Source of the DNA: Thinopyrum elongatum
Lineage: Eukaryota > Streptophyta > Magnoliopsida > Poales > Poaceae
DNA: 64,000 nt
NCBI GenBank assembly: GCA_011799875.1
Contig: CM022301.1
Span: forward strand, 327,688,929 to 327,752,928
Reading direction: 5' to 3'
This document shows positions 33,621-45,547 of the stretch, in pieces. Position 1 is the stretch's first letter. Each line of letters begins with the position of its first letter. Under the pieces are notes generated by a model. That model searched no databases. It saw nothing but the letters and a program-made list of their open reading frames with translations, and was not told the origin of the DNA. A program made the translations under genes and the position numbers.

Positions 33621-34404
33621 TCCTATGGCCTCCGCTCTTTGTGCAGTGCGCCCTTCCCCCTTGCCGAACCACAAGGGGCCGATGGCCCCATAGGTGGCCG
33701 TGTTGAACCACGACATACTCCCACTGTGGCTAGTCTTAGAAAATTTTCCAACAAAGAGTGTACATCTACACTTCCAATGCACTTAGCCTTTAATCTAATC
33801 GGTATTGATTGACTATTGCACCAACTTGTGCTCTAGCTATAGGCTGCATGTCTATCCTTAATTACAGCATGCAAGAACCTTCATTTAATCTTCTACTCTC
33901 AATGGTCGCATGCACACATAAGTCTGCTACTTTTGGGCGTTAATTATGCCATGAAGTTATGGTTCCTCTTGGTCAATGAGTAAATCTCTATATGTACAGT
34001 CTTTCACGGACGGAGGAAGTAGGTTGAGCACTTGAGCGTGAGCGTGTGTGTTGCGTCGTGTGCTGTGTGCCGCATGGATGCGTGAGTGTTGCGTGCGTGC
34101 ATGTGTACGTGTGAGTGTTGCATGTTGCATGCATGCATGCATGAGCCTTTTACTCCCTCCCATTGACATGTTCATATTTCAAGCTTCATTAAAACGTTGC
34201 ATGCAAGAATTAAGAGAAAACTCACCAATGCGTGTAAAAGTTTTGGTCTTTTGTTCCTCATGCATGCATTGCAATTAATACGTTCGTAAACCCAATTTTC
34301 TTGTGGAAAACGAGCCCATTATTGAGTACTTTCGGAAAAAATTCTTCGGGCACTCATCATTTACTACTACCTTGGTTGATGATTTTTTTATTGACCTGTA
34401 TATA
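33621..34404. other. spacer with simple repeats
   Basis: No gene recognised. 34,045-34,145 is rich in alternating GCGTGTGTG and GCATGCATGC tracts. Confidence 0.4.
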
Positions 34405-34620
34405 AACCTACGTCCTGGTTTATTGGTCCCCTTCGTACTTAGTGTAAAATTTTGACCGTAAATTTAACTAACAAAGTGTCAATGCATGTCATAAAAAACA
34501 ATACCATTAAAAACTATGTTCAAATACAAATCCAGTGATATGATTTTTGGTGACATGCATTAACATTTTATTACTTAAATTGATGGTCAAAGTTTGACAC
34601 AAACTACTAGTAGTACTCCT
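34405..34620. mobile_element. MITE copy 1 (truncated at the right)
   Basis: GTCCTGGTTTATTGGTCCCC at the left with an internal palindrome: TTAACTAACA...CAATGCATGTCA pairs with TGACATGCATTAAC. It matches 35,810-36,012 along its length. Confidence 0.5.
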
Positions 34621-35276
34621 ACATTATTGGCGCCGGGTGCCTTGGCCAATGTTTCATCTTGTTGGACAGGATGAGAGTAGAGGCATAGGGATATTGTAGA
34701 TAGGAAGTCTTGGCGATCCATTATTCCCCATCTCGGTCAGAGAGAACTATTCAACTAGTCTTCATAGTGAAGTGACAATACACGCTGCAGCAGATGGGAC
34801 ACTTAATTAATAAGCTGAACCAGCGTGTTGGTGTTACTAAATCAGCCTTACCCTGTACTGCCATCATGTTTGCCAGTGGAGCACGCTTTCGCAAATACGC
34901 CCACGCACCTCTCTCTTCCATTAGCTAACATATGGGCCCTCTTGAGGTAGACCCACATGTCATCTGCTTAACTATTTACACTCCGAAGGACGGTATATCC
35001 TGGTAGTAGTACTGGTAGAATTGAGATTTAATGCACTTTCTTGCCCGTCTTTCCCTCTTCTTCCTCCTCTCTTCCCCATCGTCGGCCACACACCATTTCC
35101 CCCCGCTCACTACTCGCCCGCCCGCGCCATCTTCCTCGGTAGCTCGCGCGTACCATATCCCCCCCACTCACTGCTCAGCCACACACGCCATCTTCTTCGC
35201 TCGCCGGCCCGAATCCACTTCTATGCTTGCTCGCAGGCACCGAAAAACCCAATCACTCAGCGCCCTAAAAAACCCT
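34621..35276 (+). promoter_or_regulatory. upstream region of the F-box frame
   Basis: 34,765-34,865 (ACACGCTGC, then CAGCGTGTTGGTGTTACTAAATCAGCC and TGTACTGC) resembles the DNA before the NAC gene at 36,090-36,175. Pyrimidine-rich leader DNA precedes the ATG at 35,277. Confidence 0.4.
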
Positions 35277-35453
35277 ATGGCAGAACCGACTGACACGCAG
35301 AGCCGTGATTGGAATTCCCTCCCCGATGTTCTCTGGGAGCAGATCTGTAATCGTATGGACCTACTCAGCATCGTGCATCTGGCCACATGCTCGGTGTCTA
35401 TGTACCGTCTACTCGTCTGTAACCGACCGGCCGCATACTCGATGTTCTCTTGA
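35277..35453 (+). CDS. short F-box protein, N-terminal domain only
   Basis: The ATG at 35,277 gives 58 codons: MAEPTDTQSRDWNSLPDVLW, then EQICNRMDLLSIVHLATCSV and a short tail before a TGA at 35,451-35,453. W12, L15-P16, the I/M-rich middle and the Cys-Ser near residue 39 match the F-box motif that docks substrate receptors to SKP1 in SCF ubiquitin ligases. Grass F-box proteins normally continue for 250 to 350 residues with a DUF295, Kelch or FBA domain, and none follows here, so this is a truncated copy or first exon. An upstream in-frame start at 35,031 exists, but its codons look like leader sequence. Direction and spacing place it about 1 kb before the NAC gene on the same strand. Confidence 0.6.
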   Translation: MAEPTDTQSRDWNSLPDVLWEQICNRMDLLSIVHLATCSVSMYRLLVCNRPAAYSMFS

Positions 35454-35809
35454 TTCGTAGTGATATCTAGATTGACCCATGTATCCTGCTGCTGTAGCAT
35501 GACCCTCTTTTGTTGGATATTATGTACTGTAGTAAGTTTGAAGGATAGATACCTTTCTGGGATCAAGTGCATCCTAACTCACCTGCGTAGGATGTACTGA
35601 TAATGATGATGGAGATGCTGTGCAGAAGCCATATATATATCAATTAGGCTTCAAGTGTGTACTTGTTGGTGAAAGGGTTGTCCAATGGGAATTATATTTT
35701 GTATTACTCATGTAGCCTACAAAGTCTGTCGCACAGCCTTGTAACTTCGTACTCCATTTCTAAATTTGTACTAGTCCTCTATACCGTATATTGTGCTACT
35801 CATACTATA
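35454..35809. other. 3' region of the F-box frame
   Basis: AT-rich DNA resembling a 3' untranslated region; no domain or repeat recognised. Confidence 0.35.
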
Positions 35810-36012
35810 CTACCTCCCTCCTGGTTTATTGGTCCCCTTCATAATTTGTGTAAAATTTTGACAATAAATTTAACTAACTAAATGTTAATGCATGTCACAA
35901 AAAATTATATCGTTGGATTCGTATTTGAACATAGTTTCCAATGGTATAATTTTCGGTGACATGCATTGACATTTTGTTAGTTAAACCTATGGTTAAAATG
36001 TGACACTAAATA
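35810..36012. mobile_element. MITE copy 2
   Basis: TACCTCCCTCCTGGTTTATTG at the left; internal palindrome TTAACTAACTAAATGTTAATGC against GCATTGACATTTTGTTAGTTAA. Stowaway-like, related to 34,405-34,620. The right end is not sharply defined. Confidence 0.5.
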
Positions 36013-36266
36013 CGACCAGTAAGTAGTACAGTAGTACTAGTATACGTCGGTCAAATTATTCATCATGTTCTCACATTGAATTGACGTGACAACACGCTGC
36101 GCGTGAGGTGATACAAGAGTCCCGGCAGCGTGTTCGGTTCACCAAAGTGAGCCTCACCCCTCTTGTACTACAACAGCACTGTTGCATTCTCTACAAAATC
36201 ACTCTCCCATTCTCTCCCGGTCTCCCTGCCCCCCAGCCGCCGCCTTGTTCCGATCCATTTGGTACG

Positions 36267-37261
36267 ATGAGCGATGAGGTACTGGAGTTGCTATACTTCA
36301 TTACAAGTAGTCAAAAGGAAGACACTAAAAAAATCGATCTCAACAAGGATGCTCTTCAAGCTAGCCAGATGAAGGAAGGAACCAGCGAGGCCGCTCCTGT
36401 GAGTATCCGTCCCGTCGCCCTGTATGATGATTTCGATCTTTATGGGGGTTTTCAAGTCTTTAGAGTCTGCATGTAGTAATGAAGCTGAGACCCCAGTTTG
36501 TGCGGGTATTGTGGACTTCAGATTTGGAGTACCACTTATCTGTCAAAATCTTTCATCATTTACTTAAAACAATTGATTGATCATACATTGAGTACCATTT
36601 AACTGGAATTAACCGATGCAAGTCCAAGAAGGATTGGCCGGTGCTGCCGGCTGGCATCAAGTTCGATCCCACGGATCAGGAGCTGATCGAGCACCTTGAG
36701 GCCAAAGTGAGCGCTGACAGCGCGAGATCTCACCTTCTCATCGATTTGTTCATACCAACCATCGACAGCGAGCACGGCATATGCTACACCCATCCTGAGA
36801 AACTTCCAGGTGAGACACCGATCGGCCGTCTACTTGCACAAATATATTCCTTTGTTTATAGCTCTATTTTTCTTTTTAGACGCAGACCTAGTGAAGTAAT
36901 TACAATTTGACAGTTAATAAAAAGTGAAACAAGTGACTGCAACATGCCAAAGATGTTATGAAAATGCCAACTACGTACCCTAAAACCTGTATTCGCCAAT
37001 ACTGCAGGTATCACACTGAGTGGCCTAAGCAACCATTTCTTCCAGCGCAACTCCAGGGCATTTGAAACGGGCACGCAGACGCGTCGCAAGATACAGTCGG
37101 AGTGCGGCATGCACACGATGTGGCACAAGACCGGCAATACCTTGCCGGTGATGGTCAACGGCCGGCAAACGGGCAGCAAAAAGGTTCTGGTGCTGCACAC
37201 CAACATGAACTTCGACCAGCAGAGGACCAACTGGGTGATGGACGTGTACCACCTCGGGGAC
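36267..37261 (+). CDS. NAC-domain transcription factor, exons 1, 2 and 3a
   Basis: Exon 1 is 36,267-36,398 (44 codons, donor GTGAGT; starts [20 protein letters not shown]). Exon 2 is 36,623-36,809 (acceptor AAG, donor GTGAGA) and exon 3 begins at 37,008 after TGCAG. Exon 2 encodes NAC subdomain A ([20 protein letters not shown]) and [11 protein letters not shown]; exon 3 encodes [40 protein letters not shown] and [11 protein letters not shown]. The LPAG.KFDPTD.ELIEHL form points to the SOG1/NAC8 and SND2/NAC073 part of the family. At codon GAC (37,259-37,261) the exon is cut by a retrotransposon and resumes at 58,383. Exon lengths 132, 187, 254 and 90 sum to 663 bases, 221 codons. No stop interrupts the coding parts. 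With only about 30 residues after the domain, it may lack an activation region. Confidence 0.85.
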
Positions 37262-38507
37262 TGTGACGCCCCCAATTCAATCTTACACTAATCATACACG
37301 CAAATGTGTACGATCAAGATCAGGGACTCTCGGGAAGATATCATAACACAACTTTAGACACAAATTAAACTAATACAAGCTTCATATTACAAGCCAGGGG
37401 CCTCGAGGGCTCGAATACATCAGCTCGAATACAAACGAGTCAGCGGAAGCAACAATATCTGAGTACAGACATAAGTTAGACAAGTTTGCCTTAAGAAGGC
37501 TAGCACAAAAGTATCAATGATCAAAAAGGCAAGGCCTCCTGCCTGGAAGCCTCCTAACTACTCCTAGTCGTCGGCGGTGTCCATGTAGTAGTAGGCACCC
37601 TCGGGGTAGTAGTAGTCGTCGGAGGTTGTGTCTGTCTCCTGGGATCCGTCATCTGATCGCAACAATCGGGTATGGGGGAAAAGAGGTAGCAAAGCAACCA
37701 TGAGTACTCATCCAAAGTACTCGCAAGACTTACATCAGATCTAAACTAAGTATGCATCTGTATCAAAGGAATGGACTGTATCTGTGGACTGAACTGCAGA
37801 ATGCCAGAAGAGAAGGGGAAAGCCTAGCCTATCGAAGACTAGCATCTTCAAGCATCTTGCAGCATCAGAAGACATAAGAGTAGCATATTATATTATTAAT
37901 AAGTATGTTGTAACATCGCCCAGAGATCACTTCCTCGACTCCGTGCGAGAAAGGAATCTCAGAGCCATCATTTCCATTACGTGCCTCAGCATCCAGTTCT
38001 AGTTGTATCGATCGGGATACAACTCCGAGCGTCTGTTACCGTGGACACGGCTATTCGAATAGATAGAATACTTCCTTGCAGGGGTGCACAAACTTACCCA
38101 ACACACTCGATCAACTCCGGCCGGACACACCATTAGGTCATGACCGGCCTCAACCGATCAACACGCCGTAGTCCTACCTAGGCTCAACAGAGAGGTCACA
38201 CGCCGGTTTACATCCTAAATGCGAAGGGGTCATGGGCCAATCGTCCTTTGCAATCCTGGGCGTTGCGAGGATGGCCGGGATCAGTCCTGGCTACCTCCTT
38301 ATACAAGGCAGGTGCTTACGCGGACCACCCGGGCGCGTGCCACTCAACTGTGGCATCTGAAGAGCTTTTGGGAGAAACATACGACGCGGAGTGCCCATAC
38401 TTATTCCCGCGTGGTGGTTAGTATGAAAAGGCCAAAGGCCTACTCGGATCAAATATCCAAATCGTTAGTGTCTTGGGAGCGTGCGGTAACGATCAATGAT
38501 CCACGAT
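37262..38507 (-). repeat. truncated 3' LTR of the outer retrotransposon
   Basis: About 1.25 kb closely matching 42,349-43,590. Similarity stops near 38,507, in the context GATCAATGATCCACGATCAAT, where a short direct repeat (CGATCAATGATC) occurs. About 3.2 kb of LTR is missing. Confidence 0.8.
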
Positions 38508-40132
38508 CAATGATCTACTATATCTTGCAATCAAATTCCTCAATATCAGTATTTACACTTCATATGTTTATCCCCGTTGAAAACTTAACCTATATTGTCA
38601 TCAATCACCAAAAAGGGGGAGATTGTAAGTGCGTCTAGGGCCCCTTAGTGATTTTGGTGTATTGAAGACTTATAGGTTAAGGGACTAATGCGTTTGTGAG
38701 TGTACACAGGTCTATAAGTCTATGAGGAGTTTGATATTTACGATGAAAGTCGACCCCTAAAAATGAATGTCTTCAACTGAAGACTTTGGTTTTCTTGAAG
38801 ACTTTGAAAGTGAAGAAATTGGTGTGACCCTGAAGACTTGATATTCATGCGAGGATTATGAAGCGTGAAGACTTTTGTTTTCGTAGTTTCTTTTTCTTTT
38901 TCTTGAGTCATAGGAAACACCGTACTGTTAAAGGGGGTCGAGGTAAAACTAAGGAAAAGTTTCCAAGTGATGCTCAACTCAAAATCCTACACCTACCCAA
39001 TCCTTTCGAGTGAAGCCATTGGAAATCTCATACAGTTTAGTCAAGTTCTTCAGTGACAGACACGAAGTTCTTCTGTTCTCTGAGGAATTTGTTCTGACTG
39101 AGGAGTTAGGAATTCGCCAGTGCGGATTGCCTACAAGTGAGGAACATGATAGCCCTGAGGAATTTGATACTCAAATATCCGACCGTTGCTGTGCTGCACG
39201 CCAGCTGTCCAAATATCCTACCCACCTAACGGTCATATCATTGAAGGGCATTTATGTCTTATCATGTCGGGCTGCTCCCTAGGCTATAAATAGCCGCCCC
39301 CTTCAACCACTAGCTGGTTGGCTGCTCCGAGAAATAGATTGACACTTGTCATTTAGAGCATCCCATCCTCCGAGGACTTTGAGCGAAAATCATCAAGTGA
39401 GGAAAAACCCAAAAACCCAAACACTTACAAACCCAAAGTGATTGAGCATCACTGAAGAGATTGTTCCTGTGTGGAACCGACACTTGTTACCTTTGAGGAC
39501 TGTGCATCCTCCAGACGGTTAGGCGTCATGGTCTAGAGCATCCAAGAGGAAATTGTGGATTGCCGAGTGACCGAGTATGTGAAGGTTTGGAAGTCACCTG
39601 AAGACTTACCACGAGTGATTGGGCGAGGTCTGTGTGACCTTAGCTCAAGGAGAATACGGTGAGGACTGTGTGTCCGGGACTGTGTGTCCTCAGGTTTAAA
39701 TACCTAGCCGCTCTAACCAGACGTACAACTGTCAGAGCAGTTGGAACTGGTCTACCAAATCATTGTCTTCACCGAGCTACTGGTTCTATTTCCTCAACCC
39801 TTTCATTTCCTCGCATACTTGCTATGTATTTGATCATTACTGTTTGAAGACTTTGACTGAAGACTTTCTCAATTTCCTCAGTTCAATTTCTTCAGTCAGT
39901 TTGTCTTCAGCCTGCTTATCCTGTGTTTACGCTACTCGTACTCTGTGCTTGTTTTCATTTCATCATGATGACTGTGCTACTGCTTTGTTATGCTTGCATC
40001 TGAGTACTTATTCCGCTGCTAAGTAGTTCATCGCTTAGGAATTTCCTCACCTTGAAATTCCTCAGTGACGAATTTGTAAAAATTGCCTATTCACCCCCCC
40101 CCCCCTCTAGTCGATATAACGCACTTTCAACA
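38508..40132 (+). mobile_element. 3' end of a Copia-type retrotransposon (polypurine tract plus LTR)
   Basis: The polypurine tract AAAAAGGGGGAGAT ends just before an LTR that starts TGTAAGTGCG at 38,624 and ends CACTTTCAACA at 40,132, about 1.51 kb. The core promoter TATAAATA is at 39,285-39,292. Only about 115 bases of internal DNA precede the tract; the 5' LTR and coding region are gone. Plus orientation, opposite to the surrounding element. The tract followed by a TGTAAGTGC-type LTR is typical of Triticeae Copia families. Confidence 0.75.
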
Positions 40133-42348
40133 ATCCATCGACATGTCAAAAAGGATGTCTTTCCAAAATTATATGAACAAGTTTATGTTGGGGGAGGCAA
40201 GAATGTTGTCGATGATAACACAAATCATCGAGGGGCAAGGATGGTATTTCTCATCATGAATTCAATTGATATCCTGGAAGAGCTTAGCATGTTGATGATG
40301 ATCACAACACATTTGTCTAGAGATTTCATGAAGATGCAATCGATCGGCGATGACATCAAGTCAAAGGAAAGCGAATGGTTATTGGAACCATGGGTACGAC
40401 ACAAACTCGAAATCAAGCTTGTTGTTCAAGGCGAAATGATATGATGAGGAAGATCGACATAAGCTTAGCTCATCGTAAAAAATTGTGCTCCGGGAAGAAG
40501 GACCAGGTAGCACAGTTAAAATTTAGTACGATAATGATATAGTTGATCAGGCTAGGAAGGACTTGAAGGATTATTAAACTTGTAAGCAACAAAAATTACT
40601 TAGAGTTATAGAATCAGAGTGCGGAATCAATTCACTTATCGGTGTTCTCGAGTGACTAATAACTCAGAACCCGTGGAAAATTGGAATCGGCAAGAAATAA
40701 TAGTTGAGGAAGAACTCATAAGAAGTTATGTAGTTCCATGATATTCTCGAGATACCAGAGGGTAATACTCGAAGGCAGATTAGAATAGAGGTTGGGCAGG
40801 CATATTGATCTGCAGAAGGCAAGTACTTTAACTTGTCTGAGAAATGGGATCAAATAAGGACAATATGGTTCGAACCACGATTGCAAAAGACCAAATCCCA
40901 GATATAAGATGAAATTATACCAAGGGGACAATTTATATTTTAAGAGAGGCTTCCATGATAAGATCTACATCGTGTCCATGGGCATGAACACAAAGTTCAA
41001 GGTCGACTCCCACTTCTTCAATGCACAACCTTTCATTCACTGGTCTGTTAAAAAGTATTTGAATATGAAGAACTACCTGGTGAAATACCAGAGGAGTATG
41101 ACCCATGAGAAACTTTCGGGTTCACACAGATTAAGGAAGACATAGGTTCAACCCATCGGGGTATCTTAGGAACATACTACGCAAACTTTAGGAGCAAATT
41201 ATACAAGCTCAAAAGTAGAGCATGGTTGAGAAAGCAGATGATACAATTTACCCAAGGCATTATGTATCATGGAAGAACTCACAAGGAGATTGAATATGAA
41301 GGACGCTGTCGGATAAAATCCAACAAAGGATCCGGTGGTCCTCAATGGCTCTGATGTGAGCATTGGTACTCAACAAGAGGAAGAAAGAATGCAAGGGGAT
41401 CATATTATAGAAACAACTGACTAATTCAAAGCTCAAATGCAAAAGAATTATGATTTCCAAATCAAGAGATCAGAAGCAAACGCTCTGATTAAGGATGGAT
41501 AAGTTGAATAGACTTAGGGGTACAATTGACGGCAACTTGATTGGTCGAGAACCGGCTCCTGTTTCAAGATGACGTCTAAGCCGGAAGGATGAATTTCTAG
41601 GATTCGACTGAGGATTGCAAGCAACCGCAACCTATTGAATCAACAGACTCAAAATGATAATGACAAAGGATGTCAATAAGATTACTAGACTTATGGGATT
41701 AATCATAAGGCAAGCAAGTGAGAATTTCAAGAGCAATAGGCTGTTGAGGATTTTTAGAAGAGCGAATGGTATTTCGAAGACTTTTGTGAAATAGATGAAT
41801 CAATTGGGAATGAGCGGATACTCGGTAAGTGCGAGAAATTATCCGTAGGGGTATTCATGTGGCAAAGAACTGTAAGGTAGTAGGCACAAAGTATTCTCGG
41901 AGCAATGAGAGAATTTTGGGGTATCTTGTAATAACAAGATAAATGGGGCTGAATGTAAGAATGGCAAGTGTATGCAATTATCCATAAGGATATAATAGTG
42001 GTAGGGAATTTGCAAAGGCGATGGGCATAAGCGTCTCGGGAAAACATCGAATAGCAACTTCGAAATCTTCTGGTAAAGTAGGCGATCATCTGGAATGAAG
42101 GGGCTCTCCGGTAGGAAGTAGTTATGAGAACTTAAAGTTAGAGTTAGTAAAAGTTTTAACCCGAATAGAAGAGAGATCAGAATCCCAGAGTAAAGATCGA
42201 GGAATAAAACATCCTAATACCACTCGTTTGTGATGTGGGCCCGTAAACCACACAACAATGTTAGTCAAGTTTTCCAAAGACTAGACTCAACTTCGGCCAA
42301 GGAGTTGGAAAGGGGGATTCCTACACGCAGTCGGCTCTGATACCAACT
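40133..42348 (-). mobile_element. interior of the outer retrotransposon (non-coding)
   Basis: Matches 50,793-52,986 of the inner element throughout at reduced identity. No long open frame on either strand, and no protease, RT, RNase H or integrase motif. GCTCTGATACCAA at 42,334-42,346 is the complement of the plant initiator-Met tRNA primer site (TTGGTATCAGAGC on the minus strand), two bases before the LTR. Confidence 0.75.
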
Positions 42349-45300
42349 TGTGACGCCCCCGATTCAATCGTACACCAATCATACACGCAAATGTGTACGA
42401 TCAAGATCAGGGACTCACGGGAAGATATCACAACACAACTCTAGACACAAATTAAACTAACACAAGCTTCATATTACAAGCCAGGGGGCTCGAGGGCTCG
42501 AATATATCAGCTCGAGTACAAACGAGTCAGCGAAAGCAACAATATCTGAGTATAGACATAAGTTAGACAAGTTTGCCTTAAGAAGGCTAGCACAAAAGTA
42601 TCAACGATCGAAAAGACAAGGCCTCCTGCCTGGGAGCATCCTAAGTACTCCTGGTCGTTGGCGGTCTCCACGTAGTAGTAGGCACCCTCGGGGTAGTAGT
42701 AGTCGTCGGAGGTGGTGTCTGTCTCCTGGGATCCGTCATCTGATCGCAACAATCGGGTATGGGGGAAAAGAGGTAGCAAAGCAACCGTGAGTACTCATCC
42801 AAAGTACTCGCAAGACTTACATCAGATCTAAACTAAGTATGCATCTGTATCAAAGGAATGGACTATATCTATGGAATGCCAGAAGAGAAGGGGAAAGCCT
42901 AGCCTATCGAAGACTAGCATCTTCAAGCATCTTGCAGCATCAGAAGAGATAAGAGTAGCATATTATATTATTAGTAAGTTTGTTGTAACATCGCCCAGAG
43001 ATCACTTCCTCGACTCCCTGCGAGAAAGGAATCCCGGAGTCATCATTTCCATTACATGCCTCAGCATCCAGTTCTAGTTGTATCGATCGAGATACAACTC
43101 CGAGCGTCCGTTACCGTGGACACGGCTATTCGAATAGATAGAATACTTCCCTGCAGGGGTGCACAAACTTACCCAACACGCTCGATCAACTCCGGCCAGA
43201 CACACCATTAGGTCATGACCGGCCTCGACCGATCAACACATCGTAGTCCTACCTAGGCTCAATAGAGAGGTCACACGCCGGTCTACATCCTAAATGCGAA
43301 GGGGTCATGGGCCAATCGTTCTTTGCAATCCTGTGCTTTGCGAGGATGGCCGGGATCAGTCCTCGCTACCTCCTTATACAAGGCAGGTGCTTACGCGGAC
43401 CACCCGGGCGCGTGTCGCTTAACTGTGGCATCTGAAGAGCTTTCGGGAGAAACATACGACACGGAGTGCCCATACTTATTCCCGCGTGGTGGTTAGTGCG
43501 AAAAGGCCAGAGGCCTACTTGGATCAAATATCCAAATCGTTAGTGTCTTGGGAGCATGCGGTAACGATCAATGATCCATGATATGTGGTCCCGTCGCCCC
43601 GTCTCAAGGACTTGCGGCAAGGGCTAAGAATGCCCGGCCGCGCCGCGTGGAAAACTTGCGTGTATCGTCCAGATCAACCCAACTTCACAATCAAATATCC
43701 AAATCGTTAGTGTCTTGGGACCGTGCGGTAACGATCAATGATCCACGATATGTGGTCCCGTCGCCCCGTCTCACGGACTTGAGGCAAGGGCTAAGAATGC
43801 CCGGTCGCGCCGCGTGGAGAACTTGCGGGTATCCTCCAGATCAACCCAACTTCACATCACTCGCGGGTACCCCTCGGGGCCGACCCAATGTCATCATGGT
43901 TCTGTGGTAAGTCAAAGTAACCGTGTGTCCAAAACAGCAAGGGGGGAACCCGAGGAATCACCCTCGATGGACTCCCACTCGATGTAACCATCAAGGTGGA
44001 CTTCGAGGAATCACCCTCGATGGACTCCCACTCGATGTAACCATCAAGGTGGACTTGGAGGAATCACCCTCGATGGTCCACACTTGAGGGGTTGCACGAG
44101 AGAGTCGTTATCGGGAGTGGTGAAGGAGGAATCACCCTCGAAGACCACGACCGAATAGCTACACTACAGGGTTAACATCAGAAGTACTGATGAGGTATCA
44201 CCCTCGGCACTCGATAATAACTCTGCAGAGTCGTACAACTAAGGGGGGTGATGTGCGGCGTCGCGGCCTGGACGTTGATCACGTTGATCGAGTCATCAAA
44301 CATAAAGCGGGGCAACTGGGACAAGGTGGGGGGTCACTGATGGATCTCTAACCAACTTATACTAAGCAGTTTAGGATAAACAGGTAAGGTATGAAAGCAG
44401 GTAACAAAAACAGGCTATGCATCAGAATAGGATCATACAAAAGCAGTAGCAGTTCTAATGCAAGCATGAGAGGGAAAGAAATGGGCGATATCGGAATGAA
44501 CAAGGGGGGTTTGCTTGCCTGGAAGCTCTGTTGAGAAGGAAGGGTCGTCGTCGATGTAGTCGATCACAGTGGCATCGGCAGCGATCTCGGGGTCTACCAG
44601 AGAGAAGAGGGGGAAGAAACAATAAATATAATGCAAACAAAGCATCACAAAGCGTAACATGGCAAAATGCGGTGCTAGGGGTGATCTAACGCAGAGCTAG
44701 GTGATACAGACGAAGAGGGAAAACATCCGGGAATGTTTTCCCAGTGTTTGGCATTTTTCGGACAGATGAATCAAAGGGGACGGATCTATGTTTACTATGC
44801 TAGAGGAACATGACAGACGAACGGATGGCATATGCGAATTCGTCATATTTTTTTGAACAACTTTCATGTATAAAGTATTTTCATCCGAGTTATGGATTAT
44901 TTTATATGATTTTTTGAAGTTTAAATGATTTTCTGAATTTCCAGGATTTATTTTAATTCGAAAATAAAACAGCAAAATACTTTTCTCACCTAGTGTTACT
45001 CTAGCCTATGAGTATGACAGTGGGGCCGGTGGGGTTTGGTTGACCCAGTCAAAGGTTGAATAGTCAAAGGATGAATAGTGTAGGCGGGTTCCACGTGTCA
45101 TTGACTATGGTCATTTAGACTAATTAAATTATATTAACTAATGGTGGGGGCTACTGTCATTGGCTAGTAGTTAAACTAACTAGTAATTATCCCCCCAAGC
45201 TAATTTGCAAGGGCCGGCCAGCGGTGGCTGTGCACGCACAAAGCACAAAGCTTGTGCTCAGCCATGGCCTCAGCAAAGGCCATTAGTAGTAGCAGCCAGC

Positions 45301-45547
45301 GGCTTGGAGCGTCAGCTAGCAGCGGCAAGCAATAGCGACAGCAAGCACCAACGAAGGAAGCAGAGTAGCAGCGGCAAGGTAGCAACAGCCAGTGGCAGTA
45401 GCACAGGAGCAGCAGGTACAGGCAGCAGGGGTGCGGCGCGCGTCGGGCTTGGCCAGGGGGCAGCGAGCGGCGGCGGATCAGCCGGGCGTGGCCGGCAACA
45501 CGCAACGGCAGGCAGCAGAAGCGCTGGCCGGCGGATGGCTAGGCAAG
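42349..45547 (-). repeat. 5' LTR of the outer retrotransposon, first part
   Basis: Begins TGTGACGCCCCC right after the primer site and is cut at 45,547 by the inner element, continuing at 57,162. 43,560-43,860 holds a tandem duplication of about 170 bases (CCGTCGCCCCGTCTCA.GGACTTG twice). 43,945-44,215 carries four copies of GAGGAATCACCCTCGA in direct orientation. Confidence 0.8.

Noticed and set aside
43560..44230. Regular direct repeats that might suggest a CRISPR array
   Set aside because: Spacing is irregular, the spacers are themselves repeated, and the setting is a plant LTR with no cas genes.
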